NCBI RefSeq assembly: GCF_014356525.2
Contig: NC_052504.1
Location: 59,089,137 to 59,153,136, forward strand
DNA length: 64,000 nt
Direction: 5' to 3'
Origin: Nilaparvata lugens
Lineage: Eukaryota > Arthropoda > Insecta > Hemiptera > Delphacidae
In this document: piece after piece, positions 1-12,010 of the stretch
Position numbering within the stretch: position 1 is the stretch's first letter
How the letters are laid out: the number at the start of each line of letters is the position of its first letter
The notes under the pieces: generated by a model
The model's database searches: none
Seen by the model: only the letters and a program-made list of their open reading frames with translations
What the model was told of the DNA's origin: nothing
Program-made: the position numbers and the translations under genes

Positions 1-419
1 TAATTGATTATCAACTACATACAGTAGTATGAAGCAAGGGATGGGTTATTGTTACTTGAATGAACAAAAAACATTTTGAGTAATTATTGTGAGGAAACCT
101 TCGCTATAATTCTTACAGATGTTTGGTTCCTGAAGTGAGCAGAGATAATAAATTGAGATTTTAGTGGTATTCTCATTTGGAGAGCTCTCTCTATTCAGTG
201 ATTAATATTTTCTATTTCGAGAGCTGAACTTCAAACCGCCTTCCTTATCATTCCTTATCTGATAAATGCTTCCTATTAACAAATGCTAACCAGGGCCTCA
301 ATTGAGGTTCAAACAAAATGATTCTCGATTGGGATAATCAGGTCAGGTTATCTTGCCTAGCTGAGAAAATGGCAATTCTGTGTCGTGATCGACGCTGTCA
401 TCTGATGATATGCGCCATC

Positions 420-670
420 ATCAGTGAGTGCTGATGTCGGAGGGTCTGAGAAAAATGGTGAAAAGCAGCAGGCAGACGAGAGGCGAGAATGTGATTTTGG
501 GGAGAGTGTGTGGGGAAGGTGGCGGGAAAAGGAAGGGCGAGAGCTGATAACAGGGAAATCGTTTTTCCCCTGGGAAGGGAGTGAGTGTGGGTCGATGCCC
601 GTGACCTTGGCCAACGCAACACTCCCATCATCCGCTTCCCGCCAAAAACACAAAAGCCCGCCAAACGAGC
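420..670. other. Unassigned GC-richer segment
   Basis: A purine-rich, GC-richer stretch with open frames on both strands (424-756 plus; 357-703 minus). None shows domain, signal peptide or clear splice sites. It could be an exon fragment or regulatory DNA. Flanks 1-419 and 670-990 show nothing recognisable. Confidence 0.2.
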
Positions 671-1061
671 AAGACATAGTTCCTCATAACTTACATGTTC
701 CACGCAACAGGATAACTTTCAGAGTGAATCGGTTTGTGCATTATGCAAGTTATTAGCATTAATTAAACTTCATAATTGAGTTTCTTACAGACATTGGCAG
801 ATATTGAATGAAGGTGGTGAAAGGAAGTTAAGCTTAGTAGTTCTACAACTTGCTAATTTGCTTTCTGCATAATGCATACATAGAGCAAGTAGGCTTGTGA
901 AACATAAATTGAAAGCGTGATCTAATCTTTAAATTATTATTCGAGAAGATTATTATTTTATATTATCTGTATTATAATAAAGAAAAGAATTGGCTTATAG
1001 CAATACCTACTATCACTATTATTACCTACTAATAGTAGGTGGTATTGCTTATACACGTATG

Positions 1062-1260
1062 GTATAGGAATTTCACGAATGACGCATCATCACAACATTC
1101 GTAACATTTGGACTGATTAACTTGAAATTTAGCATATAGATTCTTAATTGGCCAGGGATGGTTATAGGCCTGTTTTCAATTCTTCATGATTCCATTACGT
1201 CAAATTTTCAGTTTGTCAAGTTATTAATCACACCCTTGCAGAGCACGGGTTACCTGATAG
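1062..1260 (+). mobile_element. Helitron-like fragment, copy 1
   Basis: Shares GGTATAGGAA...ACGCATCATCAC, GGATGGTTATAG and the 3' end GCACGGGTTACCTG with copies at 29271, 60895 and 15009. The terminal CTAG is degenerate (GATAG). A short inverted repeat (about 1001-1048, AATACCTACTA/TAGTAGGTGGTATT) sits just upstream. Confidence 0.5.
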
Positions 1261-1548
1261 TATATTATATTGCTCTTGATGGGATCAGAACTACACTGAC
1301 TGAACACCAATATACTATATTCAGATTATCGGTCATCTATTATGAATGAATAAATGAATTTATTTCCTCCTCAAATTACAAATTACAAAAGTATCCAGTA
1401 GTGTAATCAGATAATCGAAGTATAATTAACAAGGTAAAAGCATTATCAAATTAAATAATAAATACGGTAATGAAAATAAAAATAAACTAGTATGAAAAAA
1501 GTAAAAATAAGAAGCTGTTAGAGATTTTGTTATTTCATGTACCATATA

Positions 1549-3571
1549 TAGTCCAGTCACTATATACATTGGTGCATGCAATTTATATTGTAGTTCTGAT
1601 TTTTTAATATATTATTTGGGAACATAAGAGAAGTCCAGAATCAATTTCTTCATGCAAAATTTCCTTGTGCTAGATTCAGTGTGGCCCAAAACCCTCGTAT
1701 TTTCGGCTCATTTTCCAGTTTTCAGCTATTTCTGCCTAATCTCATAATCGGACAGAAAAATTTGCTCTTGCCTTTTTTCTAGATTATGAAAAATTCTGAA
1801 TAAAATGAGATCACTCGGAATTCTCTATCTCCAATGAGTACTGAGTTATGATTTTTCAAAAATGAGTGAAATTTGAAGAAAAAATCAATTTTGATGAATT
1901 TTAGTTTTTGATCTACAATATCTTCCGATTGTTACCATTTAGATGTATAATTCTGGGCGTATTTTTGTGCTCTACAATCTGAGATCTGGTAGAGTGCTCT
2001 ATCTCATATAGATTTCCAGGTACACCTGACTACAATGCTCCTTGTATTGTGATAAACACCTAATTTTCAGCTTGGTGGTTGCATCACCAACTACATAGTC
2101 TTCACATTGATATTTCGCACAATTACATAAGTTCATAAGATTATGTTCTATGAGAATCACCCGTTAGATGCACTTCATTTCAGTATTTCCTAGTGGAGAG
2201 GCGCGCTTAAGGACACCTCAAGGATCTAAATTTCAAACACTTATAACTTCTGACACAATGCTCAGATTTCATCGTACTACACTTTATTCTTCTCGGCTCG
2301 TCAAGGCGGTCCAAAATCATGCATCATAAGTAAATTCGGTCGAAAAGTGGAAGATTTATTGTTGAGTGTACTTAAGCCCATATTCCAATACACAAAAAAT
2401 GGCCAATATCTATAATCAAAGCTGCATGTCTTTTGAAATACCTCTGATAAAATTTCCAAATCTAGTGAGGATGTGAAAATTGTCCCCCTCTACCCACTCC
2501 AGTAAATAATACTTTCAGATCCAATACAATTCGAAAGTTACAGAAGATTTCAAAAATGGCGATTTCAGTTTTTACATTTTTTTTCGTGATTTTACTGTTG
2601 ATCAAGAGTTTCTAAAACGGGTCTGATACATCATAGAAACTTACGATTGATTCCAAATTGTAGATAAATTCATCCTCTACGAGCTCAAATGTATAAAATT
2701 CATCTTGGATCACTCTTCCCTATCATAGTACTGCCAAAACCATTAATATGATAAAAATATCTACAATTTCCGGATTTTTTCAACAATCAAATCTTACTCT
2801 ACGAAAATATTCATCCATAAATCATTCACAGCAGGTGAAAGAGGAAATTAAATTGTACATTTCGAGATCAGATAATGATTTTTATATAATAAGGGGTTAC
2901 CGAGATACATAGCTTTGAATATAGAAATTGGCCATTTTTTATGTATAAAGAATAAAGTGTAGCACGATAAAATCTGAGCATTATGTCAGAAGTTATAAGT
3001 GATTGAAATTAAGATCCTTGAGGTGTCCTTTTAAGCGCGCCTCTCCACTAGGAAATACTGAGATGAAGTGCATCTATCGGGTGTTCTCATAGAATATAAT
3101 CTTATGAACTTATGCCATTGTTCGAAATATCAATGAGAAGACTATGTAGTTGGTGATGCTGGTTGAAACTGAAAATTAGATGTTTTTCCACAATACAAGG
3201 AGCATTGTTGTCAGGTGTACCTGGAAATCTATATGAGATAGAGCACTCTACCAGATCTCAGATTCTAGAGCACAAAAATACGCCCAGGGGGATTTTGAAT
3301 TATACATCCAAATGGTAACAATCGGAAGATATTGTTGATCAAAAACAAATGTTTCTGTCCGATTACGAGATTTGGCAGAAATAGATGAAAACTGGAAAAT
3401 GAGCCGAAAATATGAGGTTTTTGGGCCACACTGAATCTAGCACAAGGAAATTTTGCATGAAGAAATTGGTTCTGGACTTCTCTAATGAACCCAAATAGTA
3501 TATTTAAAAATTCAGAACTACAATATAAATTGCAAGCATACCCCCTTTTTATGTCTATATTGACTGGACTA
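1549..3571. mobile_element. 2-kb foldback element with near full-length inverted arms
   Basis: The two halves are imperfect inverted copies about the centre near 2.6 kb. Examples: TAGTCCAGTC at 1549 pairs with GACTGGACTA ending 3571; GAGAGGCGCGCTTAAG near 2196 pairs with the stretch near 3030-3045; TCATGCAAAATTTCC near 1650 pairs near 3455. No transposase is seen. The open frame at 3265-3606 lies inside an arm and is not a gene. Confidence 0.75.
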
Positions 3572-4879
3572 ATAGTGATGTAGTACTGATTTGTAAGAGA
3601 GTGCATACAACTTGGAAGGATTCTCCTTGCAACTATTTAGCAATAACTTGGATGCCTGGATAGGATAGCCCTTTTCATTCTATGAGAACAATAAAAGATA
3701 ATAAACACAGTGTTCAAGTGGAAGGTAGAAGAGCAAAACGCCTGTCACTTCAACTATCCGAGTAATAATAGGTATATAGAAAAATAATAAACTACAAATA
3801 ACATTGTCGAAATGACATTTCTTTGAACACAGACGAGTTCGTGTGAGAGAAGGTTAACCTAGAGAAAAGCGTAGGGTGAGATCCATGAGATATTCTGAAT
3901 ATTGTTCATTATAGATATAATAAATAAATATAATATATTTTATATCATATTCACATTATATTTTACATATATAATAAATGTATACAGTATAATAAATATA
4001 TATAATCACATTTATCACAATAATAAATATATTTATGCTCAACAGACTGAGCATTCTCAGCTACCGTGCGAAACTCTAAAAATACCCATAAAAGTGCAAA
4101 TTTAGAAATTTAGTAGAAGCTTCATTAGTGGATGAAATAGCATTGATGCTATTCATTATGCAATATTGAAAGTGCGAATTGCAAGACAGAAATCTTCTGT
4201 TTGTTTTCCAAAGGGCGAATAATCAAAGCTGTCGAAAGACGCAGGTTAAAAAGGTTTCAAAACAAACTTATATATAATTAATTCATCATATTGTCATATG
4301 ATTTTGAGATCATATATTTGCAAGAATGTCAGTCAGCATTCCGAATTTTCTTATACCTAGACGCCTTTTTCTACCCTAAACACCTTTTTCTACCCTAGCC
4401 AAGATGTTTCCGTCAGAATGCAATCTTTTCTCAGTATAAACAACTACTATTCCATATCACACCAGATACGAAAACGTAGATTTTTTTCCGGAAAACTTAT
4501 ATACTCTCCTCCTCCAAATTGTTTTGAGAACAGGTCTCTTCTCTATTCATTTCTCTTTCTTTATTTCCTGCAGTCTTTTTTCCTCTATCTCTCTCCCCAT
4601 TCGGATTCCCATTCTCAACCACTGTATATTACTTATTCATCATTTGCATTATTCGCCAACGTCACATATCCAAGCTTTCAAAATATTTCTCCAATCAAAC
4701 TTTGTACTAGAAGTACTACCGAGTGAGAGGATTTTGCCGAGTTCAACAATAAATAATTTGAAATCTTGTGTGAACGGATACCGCAGAACTTGAGATGAAG
4801 TTTTCAATTGTCTCGAAATACTACATCCAAATAGGGTTAATGCAAGCCGGAAATGTCTTATTGCACTGGAAAGGGCGAA
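3572..4879. other. No recognisable gene
   Basis: AT-rich DNA with simple (AT)-type runs near 3920-4020 and a pyrimidine-rich run near 4540-4600. Short open frames here (3902-4105, 4418-4793) lack any supporting feature. Confidence 0.4.
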
Positions 4880-5260
4880 TTCTTGATAGAGATGACGTCA
4901 TAATGGACTATTTCTGCCCGCCTGCAGGTCTGAGATAGGACCGACTGGCACCCCCAAACCCCCAGCCAGGTTCTAGGGTCTATTGGCTCAACCTGAGCCA
5001 GGAGCTCCCAAGACAAAGCTTTTCATTCGCTTAGTAAACCGCTCAATTACGAGCGGTCGAAGCTTTTGTGGTCTGCATTCGATTATTGCTTTAAATCGGC
5101 CAGAACGCCCCATTGTTCAACTCCTGACTTCATCCGCCTCGCATCCCTGCGAAGCGCCGCGGCGGCGTCTGACTTGCAGCGTCTCATTGTCTCTCCCTCC
5201 ACTTCTATCACTCTCTCCCTCTCTCTATCTCTTTCGAAAGGGGTGGTCTTTATCACAGGA
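4880..5260. promoter_or_regulatory. GC-richer island with CRE and GAGA-type repeats
   Basis: CpG-containing stretch (for example GCGCCGCGGCGGCG near 5155) bounded by a full CRE, TGACGTCA (4893-4900), and a CTCTCTCCCTCTCTC run near 5210-5232 (GAGA repeats on the minus strand). The combination is promoter-like. No gene start was identified on either side. Confidence 0.3.
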
Positions 5261-5816
5261 GACTAGGACCCAGAACCTCATAATAGTCATGCCTTGGCTT
5301 AAAGCGTTATTGCTTGTTCTGGAATTACATTTTTCCTCCTCCGTCCCAAATTCTATCTGGGTTCTATTTTGTCGAAAATTTCAGTTGAAATTCAATATTT
5401 GACCTGAAATTCAATTCCGTATCCCTTGGTCAGTAGCCAAGACATTCAGCCGTCATTCAGCCGCTACAAACAGTTGAAATGAATACAATGTTGGAATATT
5501 ATTAACATTTAAATTCATAAGGCTGGATATAATATTACTGTCAGTCAACCACATGCACAGAATAAATACCTCATTTACAAATGTACCTCATGTTCATGGA
5601 ACAAATAATATTGTTATTCATGAAATATTGTTATTTAGCAGTTTTGAAAATGGATGAGAAATGGTCGTCTGTAACATTGAAAGGCCTGACTCCCCAAAAA
5701 TAGTTCTCAGATTACAATGTAGACATACATGGTCGCATTTAATATAACGTGTTATATTCCAACTCTAACCAACAGCTAATCTATCTCTGTTCAATCCGAG
5801 ATGGTGCATATGGGCC

Positions 5817-6101
5817 TTAAGCTGGGTTTTCGTTTGTGTGTAAATGCCGTCGTCGACCACGAAAGACAGAGAATCTCAGATTGGGTGGATTTCAATTTTT
5901 CTATATAACCTAAAATATTTATAATATATTTTATACTTTTAAATGGTAATATGTTGATATTATTGGAAATGTTAAATTCTTTAATAATAAAGACAAATAA
6001 TGGGAAGTTACTTGTCAGCTGTTTTAGCACACTATGAATGTCAACAATGCTTGTCGTCATCGACTCCGGAAATTTACGCACAAACGAAAATGCACCTTCA
6101 A
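5817..6101. mobile_element. Probable MITE
   Basis: Inverted ends TTTTCGTTTGTGTGTAAAT (left) and ATTTACGCACAAACGAAAA (right) continue into GTCGTCGAC and GTCATCGAC. The minus open frame 5791-6150 runs across it and is therefore discounted. Confidence 0.5.
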
Positions 6102-7898
6102 GAGAATAGAATAATATTATTATTAGTGAAACATTAGTTAAGTGGGTCATGGTCAGGCAGAATTGTGACGGCGGTATATTATAATAGTTGTGATAGTGGC
6201 CATAAGGGAAATCAAGAGATATTAATTCCCTTTGGCGAGGAATTTGAACTACGACATTTCATCAGTTGCAGGTGCTGGGCCTACGAAATTATCATGGATG
6301 ACAGTATTGGATATTTGTTAGATTTGACTAGAAGGTTAGATGGTATAAATTGAACGGGGAACTCTCTACAGCAAGCCTCATCAATTCTATAGAAGAGAAT
6401 GTCATACAGTTATGGAACTCACATATGAATGGTAAATTCATCATAAGGGACATGAATTGGTCCAATAAATAGAAAAATGAAATGAATCGTTGCATGGAGA
6501 TTGATGGATGAACACATCGCTTCAAATTTTTGCTTCAGGGAATTCGATTCTTGATGTTTGTTTTTGAAACGTATGATAGGAGCTCCAAACTGTAATTTTG
6601 GAGGATATCATTCATCTTCTTTATCTGACATACATGAATATTATTGAGCTTGGAACGAAGTGTATTGCTCTTAATTGCTCATGCGTGTACAATATGAAGC
6701 ACAATCAATCTCTTCAAATAAAACTGTACCAATGGCACAGAATACGAGATATCATCTTTGAGCCCTGAATGATGATATCTGAATATTGGAACAAACATTG
6801 CATTTAATGACATTGTGCGTGTCAATATTGATGTGCCTGTGTGATATTTTTCGAAGCATCGTTCAATTTTCAAAAAAAATCTAGTATTTCATCCTCCTCA
6901 GTTTTCACAATACATTTCGAACTCACATAAAGATAAAACGAGATTTTTAAGCTGAAATTGCACCCTTTCTCAAAATGAGGCTAGATGTGAAATGGTTATT
7001 TTCGCTGTTTTCTCAATAACATTTCACTTGACAGGGAATATTATTCATGAAGAAAGGTCTAAAAAGTGTATTTCATTCATATTCCTCTCAATTCCTCGAT
7101 ATTATTTCGACGAATCTCGGTAGATTGATTTTCCCACTGATAGACTCTCACAATTATCAAAACCCTCTTCATTGCAGTGCTCCAGCTCTCCAGCACAAAC
7201 AGCAAGCCAAGTAGTATCGCCTAATAGCATGTTGGTAATGAGGAGAAGACTACACATACATCATAAACTGGTGAGAAGTCCGAATTCACAATGTACTTTT
7301 TTATAATATTAACCATAACTTCCATGAATTTTTTTCAACTTGTTTCTAATACAAGTTGAAATACCTGTAATACTCATTCCGAATTCAGAATACAGAGGAG
7401 AGTAAAATACAATTCAAGAATTTCGTTACACTAATTTATTGTCTTTATTTTCTTTCAAATCTTAGTTTAGAATCTTCCCCATACGTTCAATCAATCCATT
7501 CTACTCTAGAGGCTATAAGCTAGAGCATTCTCCATCAAGTTTGGCAAATCCACGTTAAGTGAAGGATTACAGAACACTAACAAGCTGTTAGGAACTGCTT
7601 GTGTTGCAGACTCATTTAAACAGCTTTCGAAGTTGGATGAGCAAACGTTGTTGAGAGGAATATTATAATCACTAAGCTTGTGGAATACCATACATCAAAC
7701 CTTATCAAGACAAGATATCTTTACAAAATTTTATAAAGGTGTTTGGAGTTTGAAACAGGAGTAATAAGTAGGCTACTCAGTAATGAGTAACATATGTATG
7801 ATTGGACACTAATATTACTGTAGTGAGAGTGAGAGAGCTGGAATGATTTTTACAAGAATCTCTAATAGTATTCAACAAGGATTTGACCAAGTAACTTA
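6102..7898. other. No recognisable gene
   Basis: AT-rich, with only short unsupported open frames (6165-6353, 6328-6525, 6679-6873, 7506-7691). No clear repeat was noticed. Confidence 0.35.
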
Positions 7899-8195
7899 GG
7901 GCCGGTTTCTAAGCTCGGGATTTAGGTAAGTTGTAGACTTTAAACAGCTGGAGTCATAAAATTGGCTTTCCAAAACAGGTCGTAGTCGCAGTTGCAGTAG
8001 AATGAATCTTTATTTTCTCATTTCTATAATTGAAAACGTTTTTCCTTGACGAAACGAAACATTCCTAAATAAATCAAAATAGCTGAAACTTTTTTCTTTA
8101 TTTTATTTTGTGTTCAATTTTTTAGTTTTTCGAAATTCAATTTAAACGTGACTTTGACTATGACTTGGCTGAATCCCGAGCTCAGAAACCGGCCC
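7899..8195. mobile_element. MITE with GGGCCGG ends and TTA target duplication (PIF/Harbinger-like)
   Basis: Terminal inverted repeats GGGCCGGTTTCTAAGCTCGG and the reverse complement of CCGAGCTCAGAAACCGGCCC. The trinucleotide TTA flanks both ends (7896-7898 and 8196-8198). A 3-bp TWA-type duplication with GG-starting ends fits PIF/Harbinger MITEs. 297 bp, no coding. Confidence 0.8.
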
Positions 8196-8238
8196 TTAGG
8201 CCCGCCGCAAACAATTCAGGCCGTGAGATGTTTTGTAA

Positions 8239-8618
8239 ACCATTGCTATAGAATTTTCCATAATCAATCAGCTGACAAGTGGATGTCAGCATTGCAAGTG
8301 ACAATAAATTGCATGTATTGAACAGATGTCAAGAGAAGCCAAGTTATGGTTTACAAAATCCCACAGTGTGGGTTGCTTTTCGTGGATTAGCGTGGGTCTA
8401 CTTTGCGGCGCGCCTAAGACAAATACAAGGCAAAAAAATAAGCAAATACCATTGCTATAGAATTATTCACAATCAATCAGCTGACAAGTGGATTATTCTT
8501 TGCATGTATTATTATCATATTACACAGATGTCTGGAGATGCTTAGCAATGGTTTACAAAACCTCCCACAGCGTGGGTTGCTTTTTGTGGATTAACGTGGG
8601 TCTACTTTGCGGCGGGCC
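8239..8618. repeat. Head-to-tail dimer of a ~208-bp unit
   Basis: ACCATTGCTATAGAATT...AATCAATCAGCTGACAAGTGG at 8240 recurs at 8448, and GTGGGTTGCTTTT...GCGTGGGTCTACTTTGCGGCG at 8369 recurs at 8572. The copies differ at several bases. The plus open frame 8279-8545 spans it and is not a gene. Confidence 0.75.
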
Positions 8619-8788
8619 TTAAGGTGCGTACAGATTTATGCGCCGCGAACACGAGCAATTCACTTTTCATCAGCTGATTATATCTTTATTCGTACAGAAA
8701 CGGTAAGATACCTGTATAAAAAGCTTGGCATCAGCTGATTAAAGTGAATTGCTCGTGTTCGCGGCGCGTAAGCCTGTACGCACCTTAA
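8619..8788. mobile_element. MITE with TTAA target duplication (GGTGCGTACAG family)
   Basis: TTAA at both ends (8619-8622 and 8785-8788). Long inverted arms from GGTGCGTACAGA through CGAACACGAGCAATTCACTTT. TTAA duplication suggests a piggyBac-type source. A related copy lies at 58221-58573. Confidence 0.8.
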
Positions 8789-9459
8789 GGTAGGTGATCG
8801 AAGGTTACATTTGAATCTTCTACTTGGAGGGAAATCAAGAAATTTCTTGAATAGGACTGATTTTGCTATTGGTTTTGGAAGCAGACATGTATAAAAGTAC
8901 AAAAAGAGAATGTATCAGTGGCATAGTCTGTATCACTCATGATACTCATGTATCATAGTCATAAATTTCTTTCATCTGGTTGAACAAATCTGAGTTTATT
9001 CTCAGTCACTAATTCACGATATCGCCTTTCAAGGACTTTGCTTCTGTTAAAAGGTTCTACTTTTTAATCAGAACAGAATAAAATAACATTTTTCTATTTG
9101 ATGACTTGGCGAAGCTTGGACTGTAATGTCCACTCTACCGCTTAGATTATTAGCCACGCACCATCAGCTATGAGATAAAAATACCACATCATCTACGATC
9201 ACATAGTTTACCATTAGTGAAAGAAAACAGATCTACGACTGGATAACTAGGCTAATGACTATAATGAATTTGTTAGCATTATCAATGATAGCAAAAAGCT
9301 CTATAAAGCTACATGAGCATGACTGTTAACAAGAATTCTCGATGACTATATGACTCAAGCACAAAACTACTCAACTTAGAAAAGGTGATATGAAGGTGGA
9401 CAGCATGATTATACTGAAAAGCTGAATTTATTTGGATTTGGCGGGAACACGGTATCAAC
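8789..9459. other. No gene; LINE 3'-end-like repeat near 9068-9147
   Basis: The segment TGACTTGGCGAAGCTTGGAC and its surroundings recur at 42050-42105 (TGACGTGGCGAAGTTTGGAC), with ATTCT-type simple repeats on one side. This is consistent with the 3' tail of a minus-strand LINE. Otherwise featureless. Confidence 0.4.
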
Positions 9460-9735
9460 ATGATGTTGCATGATTACCGATTGTGCAGTGTAAGAGTGGT
9501 CGACCTGGGAGGATGTGTGTTGGCCGAGCAGAAGCCATGCGGTCCCTCGGACAAGTGCCTCTGCAGCCTGGATCGCCGAGATCGCAACTCGAGCTCCAGG
9601 TTGACGTCGAGGTCCCAGTCGAGCGGCACTCGGTCCCACTGCATGCACATATGAGCAACTACTGACTGCCGTCTGCCGTCAGCCGCCGTCTCACTCCAGT
9701 CTGCTCCGTGCACTGCGCCACCGGCGACCGATACT

Positions 9736-9749
9736 GTTGCCATGGCAAC
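9736..9749. promoter_or_regulatory. Perfect palindromic X-box (RFX-type site)
   Basis: GTTGCCATGGCAAC is a full inverted repeat and matches the consensus RFX site, GTNRCC-spacer-RGYAAC. RFX factors drive ciliary and sensory-neuron genes in animals. Binding is inferred only. Confidence 0.65.
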
Positions 9750-9775
9750 CTGTAAACAGCTTCACCCCAACTCAA

Positions 9776-9781
9776 CACGTG
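9776..9781. promoter_or_regulatory. CACGTG E-box
   Basis: CACGTG inside CAACACGTGTGTGG, 27 bp beyond the X-box. This is the canonical bHLH (Myc/Max or CLOCK/CYCLE class) site. Six bases alone are weak evidence. Confidence 0.35.
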
Positions 9782-10290
9782 TGTGGTGCGTTATCTCCAC
9801 CGTCAACTGAAGAGTTCCTCGGTGATTATTCGGATTCGATTCAACCAAGGTATCTAGAATACATACATTCAATGTATTCTCGGTACATTGGATTCAACGA
9901 TGGTAAGAGTTAATCCAGCAGAGTTGAGTAAGAGCATGATACATCGTTTTGATACATGATACATATAAAATCCCTTCACTTAAATGGGTTACTTCATTCA
10001 ACTAAATATGATACATATAGTTTTGCATCTTGATGGTACTTCGGGGAAGTCATTGAAGATTAGTGATTAGTTATTGAAGATTACTGACTTGATTCACATG
10101 TATACGGTTCCTTCCATTTCGGTCGACTCCTGCAAGTGTGAAACGGTAATCCAATTTGAACTCAGTACCGGATAGAAACCGCACCGAACACCCCCTCGAC
10201 ACGAACAGGTTTCATCAGGTTTGAATTTGTTTTCAGGGAAACGAGTTATGGGAACAATTATCCAATGTAATGTGCACATTTAAAAAAAAC

Positions 10291-10510
10291 TTAAGCTGCG
10301 TACGACTTAGGCGCTGCGCGACAAACGCGAGTTTCGAAGAAGGATTCGTCAAGTACGGTGTTCGAGATCAGAGCGTGTTCCATTGTTGTCGGCGGAAGCT
10401 TGGCCAGTTCGTTGCACGCGAACTGAAATCCGGCGACCTGCTATAATCTTGCGTACTGTTCGCATTCCGTTTGTGTGACGCGCAGTGTGTAAGTCTGTAC
10501 GCAGCGTAAC
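10291..10510. mobile_element. MITE, relative of the GCGTACAGACTTA family
   Basis: Inverted ends TTAAGCTGCGTACGACTTA and (reverse complement) GTTACGCTGCGTACAGACTTA continue into GCGCTGCGCGAC / ACTGCGCGTCAC. The interior is CpG-rich. No coding content. Confidence 0.65.
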
Positions 10511-10670
10511 ATATACATCGACGTGCGATTCAAAAAGGAGCATTCCTGGCAAATTTAATGAAAATCGAAATAAATTTAATGAAGTTTATTACTCAACAAT
10601 AAATCTATTTTTCTCCTAGAAAATACTGAAATAAGTTGAGTTGAATACTGAAATAATTTATGTTCTTCTT

Positions 10671-11160
10671 AAGCCCAGTTTCCATTCTGGCAGTTTGCAA
10701 CATCACAAAAAAACGACGAGCTGCGCAAGCTTGTTGAGCGAATTTTACAACTTTGTCGTCTATTGCTCCAATTTCGGCGCAAACTGCATGAAAATGGGTG
10801 CAATATGACACCGTATGGTACACGCTAGCTTAACACTAACGTGAAACCTTGCACTAGAGACCTTGAGCACTATAAAAATATATATGTGACCAAAACTCAC
10901 TTATGTTTGGGTATTTTCGGAAATCTGTCTTACGCTTTCAGTTTTTGAGGGTGCTGAATCTTTCGATGAGGAAAGTTATCTTTTTATTCATGAGGAAGTT
11001 AGAATTTGAGAGAAAAAGAGATAAGAAATCATTTGTGAGATATGAATCTGCAACAACACCTTGCGCCGCGGCACATTGGGCTGACGCAAGGAACAGTTCC
11101 CGACATTCTATCTCTATTCATGTTGCAGCGCTGAATCTGTGGTAATGGAAACGAGGCTAA
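10671..11160. mobile_element. Possible MITE with AAGCCCAGTTTCCATT ends
   Basis: TTAAGCCCAGTTTCCATT on the left and, inverted, TTAGCCTCGTTTCCATT on the right (11142-11160). The interior has GCGCAAACTGC and TTGCGCCGCGGC patches. Boundaries approximate. Confidence 0.4.
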
Positions 11161-11169
11161 CTGGTAATT

Positions 11170-12010
11170 CTGATAGGACATGTTCTATTGAACTTATTGT
11201 GCGGAATGTCAATGTGAGGACAATGAAAATATAAACTGACTTTTTGATTGTAACTGACTAATGCGAAACATTTAATGTAAAATGTACATGTTTATTCCAA
11301 AACGGGGTCTCAAGTTGTAGAGCACAAAATTACACCCAGAGGAATTTTGAATTCATGAATACTCAACAATAATTTCTCATTTCTATACTAGGAAATAATA
11401 AAAATAAGTTCATCCAACGGGTGAGTCTGATAGAACATGATCTCATAGACCTATATTATTGTGCAAAATCTCAATGTGAGGACAATGAATTTAGTGATGA
11501 TGGTTAACTGAAGCTAAAAATAAGGTGTTTTTCGAAATAAAATGAGCAGTAATATCAGGACTACCTGGAAATGAATATAATATACATTAAAGAAGTTCAG
11601 AACCAATTTTTTCATGCAAAATTCCCTTGTACTAAATACAGAAAGAACCAAAAACCTCGTATTTTCGGTTCAATTTCCAGTTCCGAGCTATTCACGCCGA
11701 TTCCAGTCATCGGACAGAGAAATTCATCCTTTCCTTTTCTCATATTATAAAATTTGGAATGAAATTAAATTATTCTGAGCTCTCTATCTTCAATGAGTAC
11801 CGAGTTACAGTTTTTCAAAAATGAGAAGAAATTAATTTTCTTGAATTTCAGTTTTTAATCAACAATATCTTCCGATTGTCACCATTAAAAAGTATAATAA
11901 TTCAAAATCCCTCTGAGCTTAAGTGTGTGCTCAACAAACTTAGACCAAGTAGACCGTTCTATTTCAAATAGATTGTTAGGTACACCCGATAATAAATTGC
12001 TTTGCATTTG
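11170..12010. mobile_element. Rearranged relative of the 1.55-3.57-kb foldback family
   Basis: Segments such as TTCATGCAAAATTCCCTTG, CCTCGTATTTTCGG and ATATCTTCCGATTGT match the arms of the 1549-3571 element, but in a jumbled order and more diverged. Confidence 0.6.

Larger units (their letters stand above)
9460..9860. promoter_or_regulatory. CpG/GC-rich island, candidate promoter or first exon
   Basis: GC content and CpG number rise sharply over the flanks between about 9470 and 9790. It holds a perfect RFX X-box and a CACGTG E-box, and a plausible plus-strand donor CCAAG/GTATCT at 9849-9850. Open frames occur on both strands, as expected of GC-rich DNA with few stops, and none is recognisable. 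A plus-strand 5' UTR exon is the simplest reading; coding on the minus strand (frame starting at 9743) cannot be ruled out. Confidence 0.45.

Noticed and set aside
5791..6150. 119-codon minus-strand open frame with a hydrophobic, signal-like start
   Set aside because: It spans an inverted-repeat element (5817-6101), and the composition is that of translated AT-rich repeat. No splice or promoter support.
9474..9743. 89-codon minus-strand open frame starting at the X-box ATG
   Set aside because: Overlapping long frames occur on both strands because the island is GC-rich and stop-poor. No domain and only a weak donor near its end, so it is kept only as a possibility in the island entry.
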